A stretch of 64,000 nucleotides of DNA from Carallia brachiata (lineage: Eukaryota > Streptophyta > Magnoliopsida > Malpighiales > Rhizophoraceae), in assembly GCA_021464245.1 (NCBI GenBank), contig JADCRB010000096.1, positions 844,951 to 908,950 on the forward strand, written 5' to 3'. The notes below the pieces were generated by a model. The model was not told where the DNA came from, did not search any database, and saw nothing but the letters and a program-made list of their open reading frames with translations. Positions 36,501 through 48,900 of this stretch are shown one piece after another (the stretch's first letter is position 1; each line of letters starts with the position of its first letter). The translations under genes were made by a program, and so were the position numbers.

Positions 36501-38281
36501 TCCCACTCCCTTTTGCTTTTTCCAAACAAGAAGGAACCCAACACTTTGAGGGCCAAAGGGACACCTTTAGCATATTTGACAACCAAACCTGACAAACCCA
36601 TCATTTCGTCTGTAGGTGAACTGCGTTTGAAGGCATGCAAACGAAGTAGTTCAAGAGCATCGTGGTGCACCAATGGCTTTACCTCATATGTAACATCAGC
36701 AAGTCCTCTAAGCACTTGCTTGTCCCTGCTTGTAATCACAATTCTACTTCCTGGACCAAACCAACTCCGATCCCCAGCTAAATATTCCAATTGCTCCTTA
36801 TCATCCACATCATCGAGGACAAGTAAAACCTTTCTGTGACGGAGCATATTAATGAAGAAATCTCCAATACAATATGTGTTTATTCTTATGTCTCTTTCCT
36901 CCAATATCTTCGAAAGAAGCTCTTCTCCTAAATTTCTCAAACCATCATGCTTTTTTGATGCCTCCCTAACATTTGCAAGAAAGCAGCATCCTTCAAACTG
37001 ACATTTAATATGATCGAAAAGGGCTCCAGCAACGGTTGTCTTACCTATGCCGCCCATGCCCCAAAGTCCCAAGATGAAAACATTTGACGACCCATTGCAC
37101 AATAATGCCCGGAGTTGCTCAATGCAGGAACCTATTCCCACCAGGCCTTCTTCCAACCCACCTGGCCACATCTTTTCCAATTTTCTCCAGATATGGTTGA
37201 CAATTTCATCGATGATTTCGGACTCTGACCTGCCATTAAAATGACTGACATTAAACAGAGCAAATCAAAAAAAAAAAAAAACGAAACCGAAATATAATGC
37301 AAAGTATGCATCTGCGTTTGACAAGTCAGAATACATAATTATACAAAAACACAGGAACCAAAGTTTTATTCTTTTTCCCAATAATCTACAAGTACATACT
37401 CAAAATGTTTCTTGCTTGGATATCCTCGGAAATTAATACATCAGTGTCGCAAGTTGCACAGTGTTGTGTGAACACTTGACACAAATGTAAGTAAAATTCG
37501 ATAGAGAAACACATTTCCCAGAAGTTAAAAAAAACAGAGTCAAAGATTAGAAGATCAATATACAGAAACATTGTTAGAAAAGATGGAACTTCAATTTAGA
37601 TTCATTCCAGTTCGGATTTGCCAAAACATAGAGATTACTGTCTCTACTTATATAATAGGGACCCTTGCATCATGATGTCTCTGAACATGCAGAGCCACAA
37701 TTACAAATTTTGTCGGCAGTCAACTAGTGCTTCAAACAACAAAGCAATCTTTAACAGCAACAGCAAAAACAATGAAATGATGAATACCTGGCATTCTGCG
37801 TAGCCCATCCAGATAGATTGGCTGCCTTGGTGAAGGCAGCCCTCCATCGTTGCACTCTCTCCAAATTTGCCTTGAAACAGTCATCATACCCAGCAAATGC
37901 TTCTGCAAAGATTCCAGACTGTTTTCTGACGTCTGATGGACTTACATGATAGAAAACTGGGATAACATTCTGTCCACGGGTTTCATTGCATTCTATTATC
38001 TTTGCAAGCTCATCTAAGCACCATTTGGAGGACGCATAGTCTTTGGAGAAGACGATAACAGCAAAGTTGGACTCTTCAATGGCTTTCAAAAGTGCATGTG
38101 AGATTTCTTCTCCTCTTTCGAGCTTGTTGTCTATGAAAGTATTGATCGATTTTCGGCGCAAAGCAGCATCGAGATGGCTTACGAAACCATGTCGAGTATC
38201 TTCACCCCGGAAGCTCAAGAAAACATCATGTCTACACAAATCGGTATGGTGAGAAGCAGAAGCAGTGGAAGCCAGAGCCAT
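33588..38281 (-). CDS. TNL-3: intact TIR-NB-LRR-C-JID resistance protein
   Basis: Likely immune receptor of 1241 residues. Exons are 37788-38281, 36134-37229, 35648-35974, 34340-35497 and 33588-34238, total 3726 bases, divisible by three. TIR (residues about 16-165): HDVFLSFRGEDTR, SSKWCLDEL with the NADase Glu. NB-ARC: P-loop GMGGIGKTT, kinase-2 LLVLDDVD, GSRIVITSRDKQVL, GVPLALKVLGS, and a canonical MHD (EMHDLLQEMG). LRRs are in exons 3-4, with an acidic EEEEKDEE loop between repeats. C-JID (ICYPGSRIPEWF, LPPNWLNDHFLGF) is in exon 5, ending PPKRLKQTEGSTIP. An upstream in-frame ATG at 38389 would add 36 mostly hydrophobic residues; I prefer 38281 by analogy with TNL-4 and TNL-2. It is diverged from TNL-1/2, so it is a separate lineage in the cluster. 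Confidence 0.92.
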
Positions 38282-38830
38282 GGAAAAACTGTTGAATGTG
38301 TTTTCAGCAAAGGGAATGTGGTAGATACATAAGCAGCAAAGAGAATGAAAGAAAATCAGCTTCTGATTCATGAAGTGAACCAAAACCATAATTTGGCTCT
38401 ATTATTGTAGTCAACATTTGCATGTAATGGTGGGCAGTCCCCTCCAATTTTTGCCAATTGTCACTGAATTCAACGGTAAATGACTAAATGGTCATGCTGA
38501 AGATCAAACCGGTCTACAAACAGTAAATAATTAAAGTCTACCACATTTCACCATCGACTTAGCTGCTCAAATTGTTTAAACAAAGAGCTGATTGCTAAAT
38601 TAAAACAAGTTCTTCGTCACTTTCCTATACACGCGTCCAACAACTTACATACCACATTCTTGCCGCCCCATATATATATATATATATATATCTTTTTGCA
38701 AGAATTCTTTCCTGTCGTTGCCTTCTGGCGCCAGTTCCGGGACTTTGAAAAATAGATGAAGTCTTCTAACCCTTCCAAACACTATAAAACGTGAATTTCA
38801 CATCACTCATCACATCAAAAAACTGGACAA
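38282..38830. other. TNL-3 upstream region
   Basis: Promoter side of TNL-3, collinear with 49496-49950 upstream of TNL-4. It contains a (TA)n run at 38671-38691. No further motif is claimed. Confidence 0.5.
38671..38691. repeat. (TA)n microsatellite
   Basis: About ten TA units in the TNL-3 upstream region. The matching place near TNL-4 (about 49863) has only a few units, so this is a length-variable site. Confidence 0.9.
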
Positions 38831-39660
38831 ATAGAAAGGGTTAAGCATAAACTTTTCAATAACATAAAGTTTATTTTTGTTCAATTACATCAAATAAACT
38901 TTGATTTTAGTTTCAAATCTAGCACAGCTTGGTAAGTCCCTCATGTGGCAAGCCAGCGTGGTATTAAAGGCCAGGTGGCATGCCACCTGGACAACTAAGG
39001 AATCAGAAATAACAAAAAAACAAAAACAAAAACAAAAACAAAAGAGAAAAAAAATTTTCTCTTCCATCAAAACATAAACAGCATATCATTCTTCACAACC
39101 GAACGGAAGGCACGCAATTGAATAGACTGTATGCTTTCTGTGTGACCCATTAAGCTTATCCACTCAATCAAATTCAACCGACGAGCCAACCAGTTTTAAG
39201 GAACACTGCAATACAACAAATTAAACAAAGACCATGTCCAAAACCCCAAAATGCAGCCTCAGCCCCCACAACCCCAATCCCCCAAGAAATAGAATGACAG
39301 AGACCCAGATGAGAAAATGGGTCATTTCAAACGGGGAGAGTTGAACAAGTAATAATGACAGTGGCGAGGAGGAGGAGGATGAGGAGAATGATCTGGAGAG
39401 TAGAATCCCAGGTGAAAGCAGCCATGGAAGAGGAGGAGGAGAAGGAAGAGGAGAGGATGTAAATATCCTGCGATGCCAAGGCCTGCCCACGCTTCATCGC
39501 CGTTATCGCACACTAGGAAATTGCTTGCTTCAACGACAAGTGGGCCCTCAGTCCCTCTTGACTTGCTAGACTTCTAACACCAAGGTTCCGAAGTTTTATT
39601 ATCATCGTTATTATTTTGATAAAATGGCCTGAAGTTGTGCTGACGTATTCGTTTTGTTCT
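38831..39660. repeat. Duplicated flank B1, paired with about 49985-50777 and 54298-54410
   Basis: Sequence shared by the TNL-3 and TNL-4 units, for example CTTGGTAAGTCCCTCATGTG and GGAGGAGGATGAGGAGAATG. It includes a perfect 20-bp palindrome at 38971-38990 (CCAGGTGGCATGCCACCTGG). In the other copy one extra G breaks it, and that copy is also split by the LTR element at 50783-54292. Confidence 0.85.
39327..39497 (-). CDS. Small hydrophobic open frame (56 codons), hypothetical
   Basis: From ATG at 39497 the frame reads a Ser-rich start (SSSFSSSSS), then from a second ATG at 39425 MAAFTWDSTLQIILLILLLL and a few polar residues to TGA. It would be a one-helix membrane peptide of 32 or 56 residues. 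The duplicate at 50.5-50.7 kb keeps the hydrophobic stretch, but one inserted base changes the frame near the second ATG. Composition alone (GAG/GGA repeats on the plus strand) can give such a frame, so this is only a candidate. I do not recognise a family. Confidence 0.2.
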   Translation of the reverse strand: MKRGQALASQDIYILSSSFSSSSSMAAFTWDSTLQIILLILLLLATVIITCSTLPV

Positions 39661-41368
39661 TGTTATGTTCAATTCATCCGTACCCAGAAGTTGATCTTTC
39701 CGAATTTCGTTTCCCAATCGGATAACAAAAGCAAAAACAAAAATTTCCACACAGAGCCACGCACCAGAGAGAGAGAGAAAGAGAGGTGGTAGTGGTGGCG
39801 AAGGATGCGGTGGCGATGGTTGATTTGTGGGGGCTTCTGATCCTACGCCGTAGGATGGTGGGCTGCATCGTTATCATCGATTGAAAGATACCAAATTTGG
39901 GGTTTAAATTGTTTGGCAGGCGAGAAAGTCAAAAAACGACGAGGAAATCAGGGAGAACGAGTGAGAAGAAGAGAGGAAACAGAAAAGGAAAGACGGAAAA
40001 GGGAAAAATGAGAATTTTTGGAATTTGTTTTTTTTTTAATTTTATTTATATTTTTATTAATTATAAATTAAATTACATGTGAAACGTTATATAAATAATT
40101 TTTACATATAAATGTACTCCTTGAGTCCGTGTACATGCTGATAGACTCTATTAAATTAATTTAATTATATTAAATTTATTATTTTTTTAAATTTATGTTG
40201 TATTTATTTTTTAATTTTTTAAATTTAAATTAATTAATTAAAAGAAAGAGAAATAATAAAAAAAATTAAATATTTAAATTTTTGCTTTCCACTTACTTTA
40301 TTTAACACAAAGTTGACCATTTTTTTTAATATTAACCCCTTCTGTAATTCTAAACAAAAGCGACAAAGTTGAAAACAAGTGATTGCAGCAACAAAACTTG
40401 TTATTATACAATTTCAGGGCATCAAAACCTTGGCCAGTCCCAATTTCTCTTTTTTGATCCAATCGCCTGTCTTAGCTCTTCCTGTGCTTATCCATGACCC
40501 TCGGGTTTTTCAATAACGATTTACTACATATCTGGACGAAATTTCCAGAATAAATATTCATAATATAATAAATTTAAAATTTTTTATAACTACATTTCAT
40601 AAAAAGTATAATAAAAAATACACTATTTTTTATTTTATATTTTAGTATTATTTTTTTTCAAAATATTTTATTATTATTGTTGTAAAAACTTTAAATTTAT
40701 TATATTACAGATATTTTTTTGACAATTTTTCCTTTGAAAAAGGCACAGGAATAATAATATGCCAAAATACAAAAGGAAGCCTTTGACAAAGAAAAATAAA
40801 AAGCCCTGAAATATTTAGAAAGCACCAAAATATAAAAGGAAGCATTTGAAAAAAAAAAAAAAAAGATTCAAAGTGTGGCAGGGGCATAGTGCCCCCCACA
40901 CTAGGCCTAACTAATTCATTTAGTTATACTTCAACGAAAACTAATAATACAAAAAAAGGTCACAAGCACAATTGCCCCGGGGCTTAGTGGATCGGTCTTT
41001 GTCTATCCCCACATTCTGAAAAATTAATTAAATTTTAAAACAATAATTACGCTTACAGAATCAAAACTTACATAATGCAATTATAGTTTCTTTTTATCAT
41101 CAATAAAATATTAAAGAAAAGAAATCATACTCTATTGATTTTTCACATCAAAATCCTTTCAAGTTCTATATGAATTAAAATATGTTCTCTTCTAAATTAT
41201 GAAAAAAAAAACTTGAAGTTCTAACATACATTACGAGTATCCTTTTATGCCTAATCATGCATAACATGATTACATAGGATTTAAGTAAAATCGTGAATAT
41301 ATATATTTATAAATTATAAATATATAAATTTACATAGTATTTTATTAAGTGGCCAGATAAAAAATTAG
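39661..41368. other. Gene-free spacer between TNL-3 unit and TX-1
   Basis: 39660-40020 is purine-rich (GAGA runs, GAAGAAGAG) and could be an old 5' UTR or transposon interior. I recognise no protein. 40020-41368 is AT-rich with long A- and T-runs. Confidence 0.4.
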
Positions 41369-43722
41369 TCATACAGCATTTATATTTTGACTAATTTTTT
41401 TATTTGGCCATAAAAGGTTACTCATATTCATATTCATAAAATAAATAATAGGAGAGAGTAGCGGGGTCCATATCGGAGCAGGTTTGGATTCCATTCCCAT
41501 CCTTGTTAGAAGAGGCAAGAATCGAGGATCCCTGCTGCGATCCTTAGTTAAACTCCGTAGATTTTGTCCCCGTTGGAGTGGAGTGCGGCGATCCCTAGTT
41601 AAACTCTGTTGATTTTGTCCCTGTCGGAGTGGAATGGGGTGGGTTCCTGCAGGGATGAGAATTTTAGTCATCCCTACTCTTGGGGGCCCTATTGGTGCCT
41701 GCAGATCTGACAAAGAACTCACTGATCCTGCATCTTTTGATTCTTCAGTTTTCACCGCCCTATCCATTCCGCGCCTCATTGAAGCTTGCAACTCTGAAGA
41801 ATAACTCATTGATCTTGCATTTGTTGATCCTTTAGTTTTCACCACCCTATCCATTCCATGCTCTATTGGTGCCTGCAGCTCTGAGGAAGAACTCACTAAT
41901 CCTGCATTATTTGATCCTTCGGTTTTCACCGCCTTATCCATTCCATGTGATTTTCTTCCCAATATTATCAGGATTTCATTTACAATTTATTTCACTAGTT
42001 CCGCTTCGTTCCTGCCAAAAATTACACGGATAGGCACAATTTTAGTTCATGAGACTTATAATTTATAACGATAACAAAAGGGGTTGTTGGAGAATGTGAT
42101 AGATGCTGATTTGCTCACTCTACGACTGATATGAGGTTTTGGGTGTTGCTGTATTGCTGTTTTGAGTATCACAGGTCGCCTAGCCTAACACATGCAATGT
42201 CAAGTTTACCTCAGCAGTCGGTCGCAATCAGGCTATCTTACCTTTTTGCATCTTGAAATCAAAGAATCAAATTTAATCAATAGGGTGAGAAAGGCTTTCC
42301 ACTTTGCCAATTATAGAATAACAGACATGGTACTGTAAGTTCAGCCAATAATTTTTGGAAAAGTCCGCCCCCTATATACCAATGAGCCATTGATCACTTG
42401 GATGAGGAGGGCAATTGCCCCCCTTCAAATTATAAATAATATATTTTTGTTGGTTACAAAGTTGTAACGGATGGAAGTCAACCCAGTGATTTTGTCATTA
42501 TGCCCCCCTCTCATCTTCCCTGTGCTAGGTTCGAGCCCCAGGCGTCGCATTCAAAGCATCTTCTTTTTCCATTTGCTTCACTTTTGCCTTCTTTTTTTTT
42601 TTTTTTTTTTTCATTTGCTCCACTCTTGTTTTTTATTTTCTCTTTTTTATTAAAAAATCATTTTATTTATTATTTACTTGGCAACCTATTTACAATATAT
42701 CTATTAAAATTATTTTTATTTATTTTTAAATAAATTTATCTTATATTCGTATAAGTACTCTTTTTAAAAAATACTTTATCTTTTAATAAAACAAATTATT
42801 AGCAATAATTGCTATTAAAAAGAAAAAATATATATTTAGAGACACTTTATATATACATCATGTAATTGTTTATAAAATAGATATTAATTTTACTAACTAT
42901 CAAATATTATAAAGAATTTATTACATGAATATATGAGAGATAAATGATTAAATAATTAAATGTTCGTTTACATTGAAAAATAATGTATTTAATTGTATAA
43001 ATAATAAAATATTAAAATAATAAAATTCACATTATGTAATTATAATGTTTATTTTTCAAATTAATTAATATAATTTTTTATTTTTACTCATATATATTAG
43101 TTCTTTCTATTGTATTTGTACATATAGAATTTGCTACTCTAAAAATTTTTCTGAATCCGTCCCTGTATGCAACCCACACAAAAAAAAAAAACAAAATACA
43201 GAGAGAAGAAATATCGTAGATGTTTAATCACCTTGTCTTTTCCGCTTCTATCCCAGCAATAACAGCTGCTTTGGTCATGACAACCTTCCATATTGGCACG
43301 CGTCTCGCATTCTTCGGATCCTTCTCATGTTTTGCAAATGCTTCTGCGTAAGTCTCACTCTGCTCCTGGACAACTGATGCACCCACATCATAAAAAACAG
43401 GAATAACAGTCTGCCCTCTGAACTCCCAGCTTTCAATGATCTTTACGAGTTCGTCCAGGCACCAAGGGGAAGATTCAGAGTCTTTGGAAAAAATGGCGAC
43501 TGCAACGTTCGAATCCTCAATGGCCTCGAGAAGTTCTGAGATATCTTTTCCCCTCCTAAGATCTTCATCAATGAAAGTCTTTGGCTCCGCTCTGAGAAGA
43601 GCATCATGGAGATGGCTGAGGAACGTCCGGCGAATGTCTCCACCTCTGAAGTTCACGAAAACATCATACTTCCATTGCCCGGTGGCACCAGCAGCAGTGG
43701 AAGTAGCGGAAGAGGTAGACAT
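41369..43722 (-). pseudogene. TX-1: TIR gene with repeat-bearing second exon, nonsense mutation
   Basis: Exon 1 (43232-43722) encodes a TIR domain starting MSTSSATSTAAGATGQW, with YDVFVNFRGGDIRRTF (FRGGD in place of FRGED) and SSPWCLDELVKI containing the catalytic Glu. Exon 2 (41369-42011) starts in the phase TNLs use for NB-ARC. It reads NEAELVK, a TAA (41987-41989, Glu in TX-2), then IVNEILIILG. Instead of NB-ARC come three 29-residue repeats, two shorter basic repeats (QGQNQQSLTRDRR, RGQNLRSLTKDR) and a hydrophobic tail. No P-loop or LRR follows. The intron of about 1.2 kb holds T-runs and a tRNA-like GGTTCGAGCCCC near 42529. With the stop, the product would be little more than the TIR domain. 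It is related to TX-2. Confidence 0.7.
41684..41944 (-). repeat. Three tandem 87-bp coding repeats in TX-1
   Basis: Three successive units of 29 codons, each starting GMD(K/R)xVKT and ending SSxLQA(P/S). The unit starts read GMDKAVKTEGSNNAG, GMDRVVKTKGSTNAR and GMDRAVKTEESKDAG. TX-2 has one related unit (YTEGSKNAGSGSSS), so the triplication seems specific to TX-1. Confidence 0.85.
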
Positions 43723-45955
43723 GAAGAGAAAAATAACTGAAAGTAAAGAGGGAAAGCGTCTAAAAGTGTTCTTGCGGCAGAGCCCCTACTCACAGAACAG
43801 CCTTCATTGTCGTTAGATCTGCTCTGGCGATCGTGTGGGGCTTATATAGATATTAATAAGCAAAGGAAGCACGGAAGAGCATTATTTTCTCCAGATTTTG
43901 TCTTATATTGAATTCCAATCAACAACGGGGATCCGTAATGCCGGGATGGGATTTTCTTTAATTTTATTAATGATGATATCTCAAATTTATTAAAAAATTT
44001 TATTTTTGTTTATATTTTATTTAAAATAGAAAAATAAAATTGAGTATAATTTGGTTTAAAAGAAAAAAAGTCATTAAATTTAATTCAAATTAAGTTTTGC
44101 TTTTACAGTGAATTTAAATTTAACAATAAATAGTTAATTTAATTTGATATTTAAAAAAAGAATTCAGTAGTATTTTTTTAATTAAAAAATAGATATAATT
44201 AGATTTCTTACCTCAGGATACTTGATGTCAAATAACACTATAAGCTTAAGTTGAAAGTACAAAAAGTTTAAAGTTATTATAAATTATATTATAAATTTAT
44301 TTTTAATTAATATGAGACATATATTTTTTAGCATACTCTCTTAACGCGTATTCTTAATATGTATTAGATTTGATTAGCACGTAATACGAGGAAATTGAAT
44401 TAAAACTAGCTAAATTCACAAAAATTGGCCAAATTAACGAGTGCGAATAAAAAGAATAAATCAAACTTTGATATTATATCAAAAGTAATACAAGAGACAA
44501 AAAAAAATTTGAAAATATAAAAATTGTATTATTATAGAAATATTTGTAAGAGAACCATATTTATAAGTTGCACATGACTGAATAAGTAAACAAGCGACAT
44601 TAATTACATAATCTTTACATAATAAAAAATCATATAATAATAAAAAATATCAAAAATATTATTATAATATAAAATATTACTATAATCAGAAAAAAATTAT
44701 TATAATCAAATAATATAAAATAATTGTAATTAAGATAAATAAAAAAATATTTAAATTATAATAATATCATTGACACTTGAAATTCTCTTCACTTCTTCTT
44801 TATTACAAATTCTACGAAGCTCTGATGCCACCCTTTTGTACTCCAATTTTAGTTCTTCCAATGTCTCACGGAAAATAGAATGCCCAGCCATTATTGCAAA
44901 TCAGATCCTTCTTCCTCCTTCCTTCCCCGAGTTTGCAAAACTGGCGTCAATTTTAGTAGTGCTACGATTTCTTTATCCCATCCATCAGTACTAAAAAACA
45001 ACTATAATCAACAAATTGAAATAACTTTATCTGATTATAACTAATATAATTAATTTTATTGTATGATTGAAAATCAATTATAAGTTATAACACAAACCTT
45101 CATATGAGAAATTTTTTTTGAGGTTAACCTTCGTAAAAAATTTTTGAATGAAAAAACTAAAATTTAAAATTGAGAAATCTATTTAAGAGAAAACCCAAAA
45201 AAAAAAAAAAAGGTGTAAGCAAAACAATACAAATTTATAATTTAAATAGAAAATCATTTTTATAACATGTGAGTAAATATTCAATTCAACTATATATCCA
45301 GAAGTTGGTCGGCAGGCTTAGTAACAGAAGAAACTTCTCCAGTTTTGGGCGCTAATATTATCCACGGTTTATTTAACATAAAAAGACTAAAGCTGGTAAG
45401 ATGTTATTATAAAATAACAAACCTTCAACAAAAACAAATTCAACGAAAATTATTGACCCAATTGTACTACAAATTTGACCTTCATGAAATATATAGATCG
45501 CAAATTATTATAATGTCTTAAAAAAAAGTGTCAAGGGAAAAATAATATGGATTTAAAAAATTGAAAATAAAATTATTTTTTTAATCTTAAAAAAAAAAAA
45601 AAAACAATCATATAAAAGCTTGAAAATCAAATAATTATCAATAAGTACCAATCAAAGTCCACTCTGTACAAAAATTTGGAAAGATCACGAACTTCCTAAT
45701 ATAATAAAAAAATAAAATAACTATAATTAATTATGAACACCAACTTTAGTGATAAATTTTTTGATTAAAATATCAAAATCTGAAATTGGGAAATCTAGTG
45801 AAAGAAAAGCAAAGAATAATAATGAAAAAAAAGACGCTCAAAAATTTAAAATATAAAAAAAAAATTGCATGTATATGATAATTTTAAAATTTATTAAAAT
45901 TTTAATAAAATACTAAAAAAAGCTATCATTATACCTAATTCTATCATAATACTAA
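43723..45955. other. Gene-poor AT-rich spacer
   Basis: Mostly AT-rich. On the minus strand 44757-44891 reads MAGHSIFRETLEELKLEYKR and on to KEEVKRISSVND before the frame ends. It is a charged, helix-like stretch of about 45 residues that stands out from the low-complexity surroundings. It may be an exon relic of unknown origin. Nothing else is supported. The right edge is the breakpoint of TNL-4. Confidence 0.35.
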
Positions 45956-48900
45956 AAAATCAACGTAATCTTGGCATCAATTTTCATTGACAGTAAAGCT
46001 ATTCAGAGTCTCCTCATCCTCTTCTTCCTCTTCCAAGACATGCGGAAATTTCTTTAGACTTGAGCAGCCATCTAGACGAAGCTCTTGAAGAGATTGGAGC
46101 TTGCAAACATTGCTTGCAAGAATTTCAAGCTTAGTACAGTTCCGCACGGACAATTTAACAAGTCTACTGAAGCGTGCAAGTGATGAGGTCACATCTGCTA
46201 TTGCAGTCTCATCCAAAATTAACTCCAGTAAATTATTCGAAATCTCGGGAAACTTTTCTAAAGCATAACAGCTGGAGAGATCAAGGATTTCAAGAGATTT
46301 CAAATCAATGTTACTTGGGAGACTCTCGAGCAGAGTACAAGACATCATACACAGATCAACGAGATTGTCCGGACACTCAACTGATGAGGAGGGCACTTCT
46401 TTTGTTGCAGTCACACTTAAATACAGATACTTTACACTCCCAGATAGTATCGGGAAAGTTTCAAGATTTGAACACCGTGCTAGATCAAGGATTTCAAGAG
46501 ATTTCAAATCAACGAGAGTTGGGAGACTCCTGAGATTTGGGCATGAGGCCAAGTTTATGTAAGTAACGTTGCTGAGATGGCGTATAGATGAGGAGACCTC
46601 ACGCAAATTGGTACAACCTTCTAGGATTATGGTAACATTTGGAGCCCATGACAAGTTTGGAATTTAAGTCAGGTGTTGCGAGTAACTGACATCAATCTTT
46701 CTTAATTTGCCAAAATCCTGTAATCAGGAAGAGGGAAAAAAAAAAAACAGGACACGCATAAAATAAATTAATATAACTATTGTGTTGGACATTACGAAGT
46801 TTTCTGTCTGTAGAACTTAGTAGTATAGGGAGATAAAATATAACTATACAACATAGCAACTGAGAACATACCTTGGCTCCTTTCCAAAGTCTTTTAACAT
46901 TGCTATATCACAGACTAAGCTCAATGAGGTTCTCTGCTGGAAATTAGGTGGAAGATGTTTTAATGGGTATGCATCCCAATAGAGATATCTTAGCTTATCA
47001 GAAGGGAACTGATGCCTTCAGGAAGGTGCACTTTGCTGAACCGTTCTTCAAGGTCTTCAAGTTTGGTATCATAGTATTCTAAGTCATAGACTTTTAAGAA
47101 ATAGGTTCCGCATCTTTGCAAAGGCATTCGACTGCAACTGTACGTCTTGTATTTTCGACAAGTCCAAGAACAACCCCTGAATTGTTTTAGTTCCCTAGCA
47201 AATAGCAAAGGCAGCAAAGGAGATGTAAGATAAGGTAACAAATAAAGTTATTGATAGATATATTAAGGAATAGTTTGATTTCATTTGCACTAAAGAAAGA
47301 CAAAGCTTCAAACACAAAAAAAAAACAGAAATTTGATGCTTCTAAATCTTACAGAATTTTCCTTCAAAACTTGATAAATGTCCTGATGATGCCATAGCCT
47401 ACTACATTTGCCTGGATCCCTGGATTCTTGGCGCAGAACTTCTTTGCCCATTTCTTGCAATAAATCCTGCATTCCTAGACAGTTATCTTGATTTGAAATC
47501 ATTACGAGGGACTTATCGACAAGACCACTTAATATAATTTCCATTGAAAAGCCGCAGTCATTCAGGATTTGTAATACATAATCCTTGTTCCAGCCTTTCC
47601 AGAAGCATGCAATATGAAGAAAGATCTCTCTCTCTCCTCGTCTAATCCATCATAGCTAATTCTCAAAATATTTTGAATTTTCTTGTTAGGAGCATTTTCC
47701 AATTTCCGCGAGCTACTTTCCCACCCCTTTTGCTTTTTCCAAACAAGAAGGAACCCAACACTTTGAGGGCCAAAGGGACACCTTTAGCATATTTAACAAC
47801 TAAACTTGACAAACCCATTATATCGTCTGTTGGTAAACTGCGCTTGAAGGCATGCAAACTAATAGTTGAAGAGCATCGTGGTACATCAATGGCTTTACCT
47901 CATATGTAACATCAGCAAGTCCTTTAAGCACTTGCTTGTCCCTGCTTGTAATAACGATTCTACTTCCTGGACCAAACCAACTTCGATCCCCAACTAAATA
48001 TTCCAGTTGCCCCTTTTCATCTACATCATCGAGACAAGTAAAACCTTTCTATGGCGCAGCATATTGATGAAGAATTCTCCAATACGATATGAGTTTATTC
48101 TTATGTCTCTCTCCTCCAATATCTTTGAAAGAAGCTCTTCCCCTAATTTCTCAAACCATCATGCTTTTTCGATGACTCCCTAACATTTTCAAGAAAGCAG
48201 CATCCTTCAAACTGACATTTAATATGATTGAAAAGGGCTCCAGCAACAGTTGTCTTACCTATGCACCCATGCCCCAAAGTCCCAGGATGAAAACATTTGA
48301 CGACCCATTGCACAATAATAATGCCCGGAGCTGCTCAGTGCGGGAACCTATTCCCATCAGGCCTTCTTCCAATCCACCTGGCCATATCTTCTCCAATTTT
48401 CTCCAGATATGGTTGATTATTTCATCGATGATTTCGGACTCTCACCTGCCATTAAAAGGACTGGCATTAAACAAAATAAATCAAAAGAGAGAGAGAGAGA
48501 AACAGAAATATAATGCAGACCATCCATCTGCGTTTTGACAAGTCAGAATACATATATATACGAAAATACAGGAACTAAATTTTTTTTCTTTTTCTCGATA
48601 ATCTACAAGTAAATACTCAAAAAGTTTCTAGTATGGATATCCTGCGAAATTAGTACATCAGTGTCACGAGTTGCGCGGTGTTGTGTCAAAACTTGACTCA
48701 AATGTAGGTAAAATTCAATAGAGAAACATTTCCCATAAGTTAAAAATAGAGTCAAAGATCAAAAGATCAATATACAAAAACATTGCTAGAAAAGATGGAA
48801 CTTCAATTTAGAGTCATAACAGTTATGATTTGCCAAGACATAGAGATTACTGTCTCTACTTATATAATAGGGACCCTTGCATGATGCCGTCTCTGAACAT

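Noticed and set aside
40960..41020. GGGGCTTAGTGGATCGG near 40978 as a tRNA or SINE head
   Set aside because: Only an A-box-like word is present. No B box or tRNA fold was found.
42490..42560. GGTTCGAGCCCC near 42529 as a tRNA gene
   Set aside because: It is a good B-box-like word but no acceptor stem or A box at the right distance. At most a SINE remnant inside the TX-1 intron.
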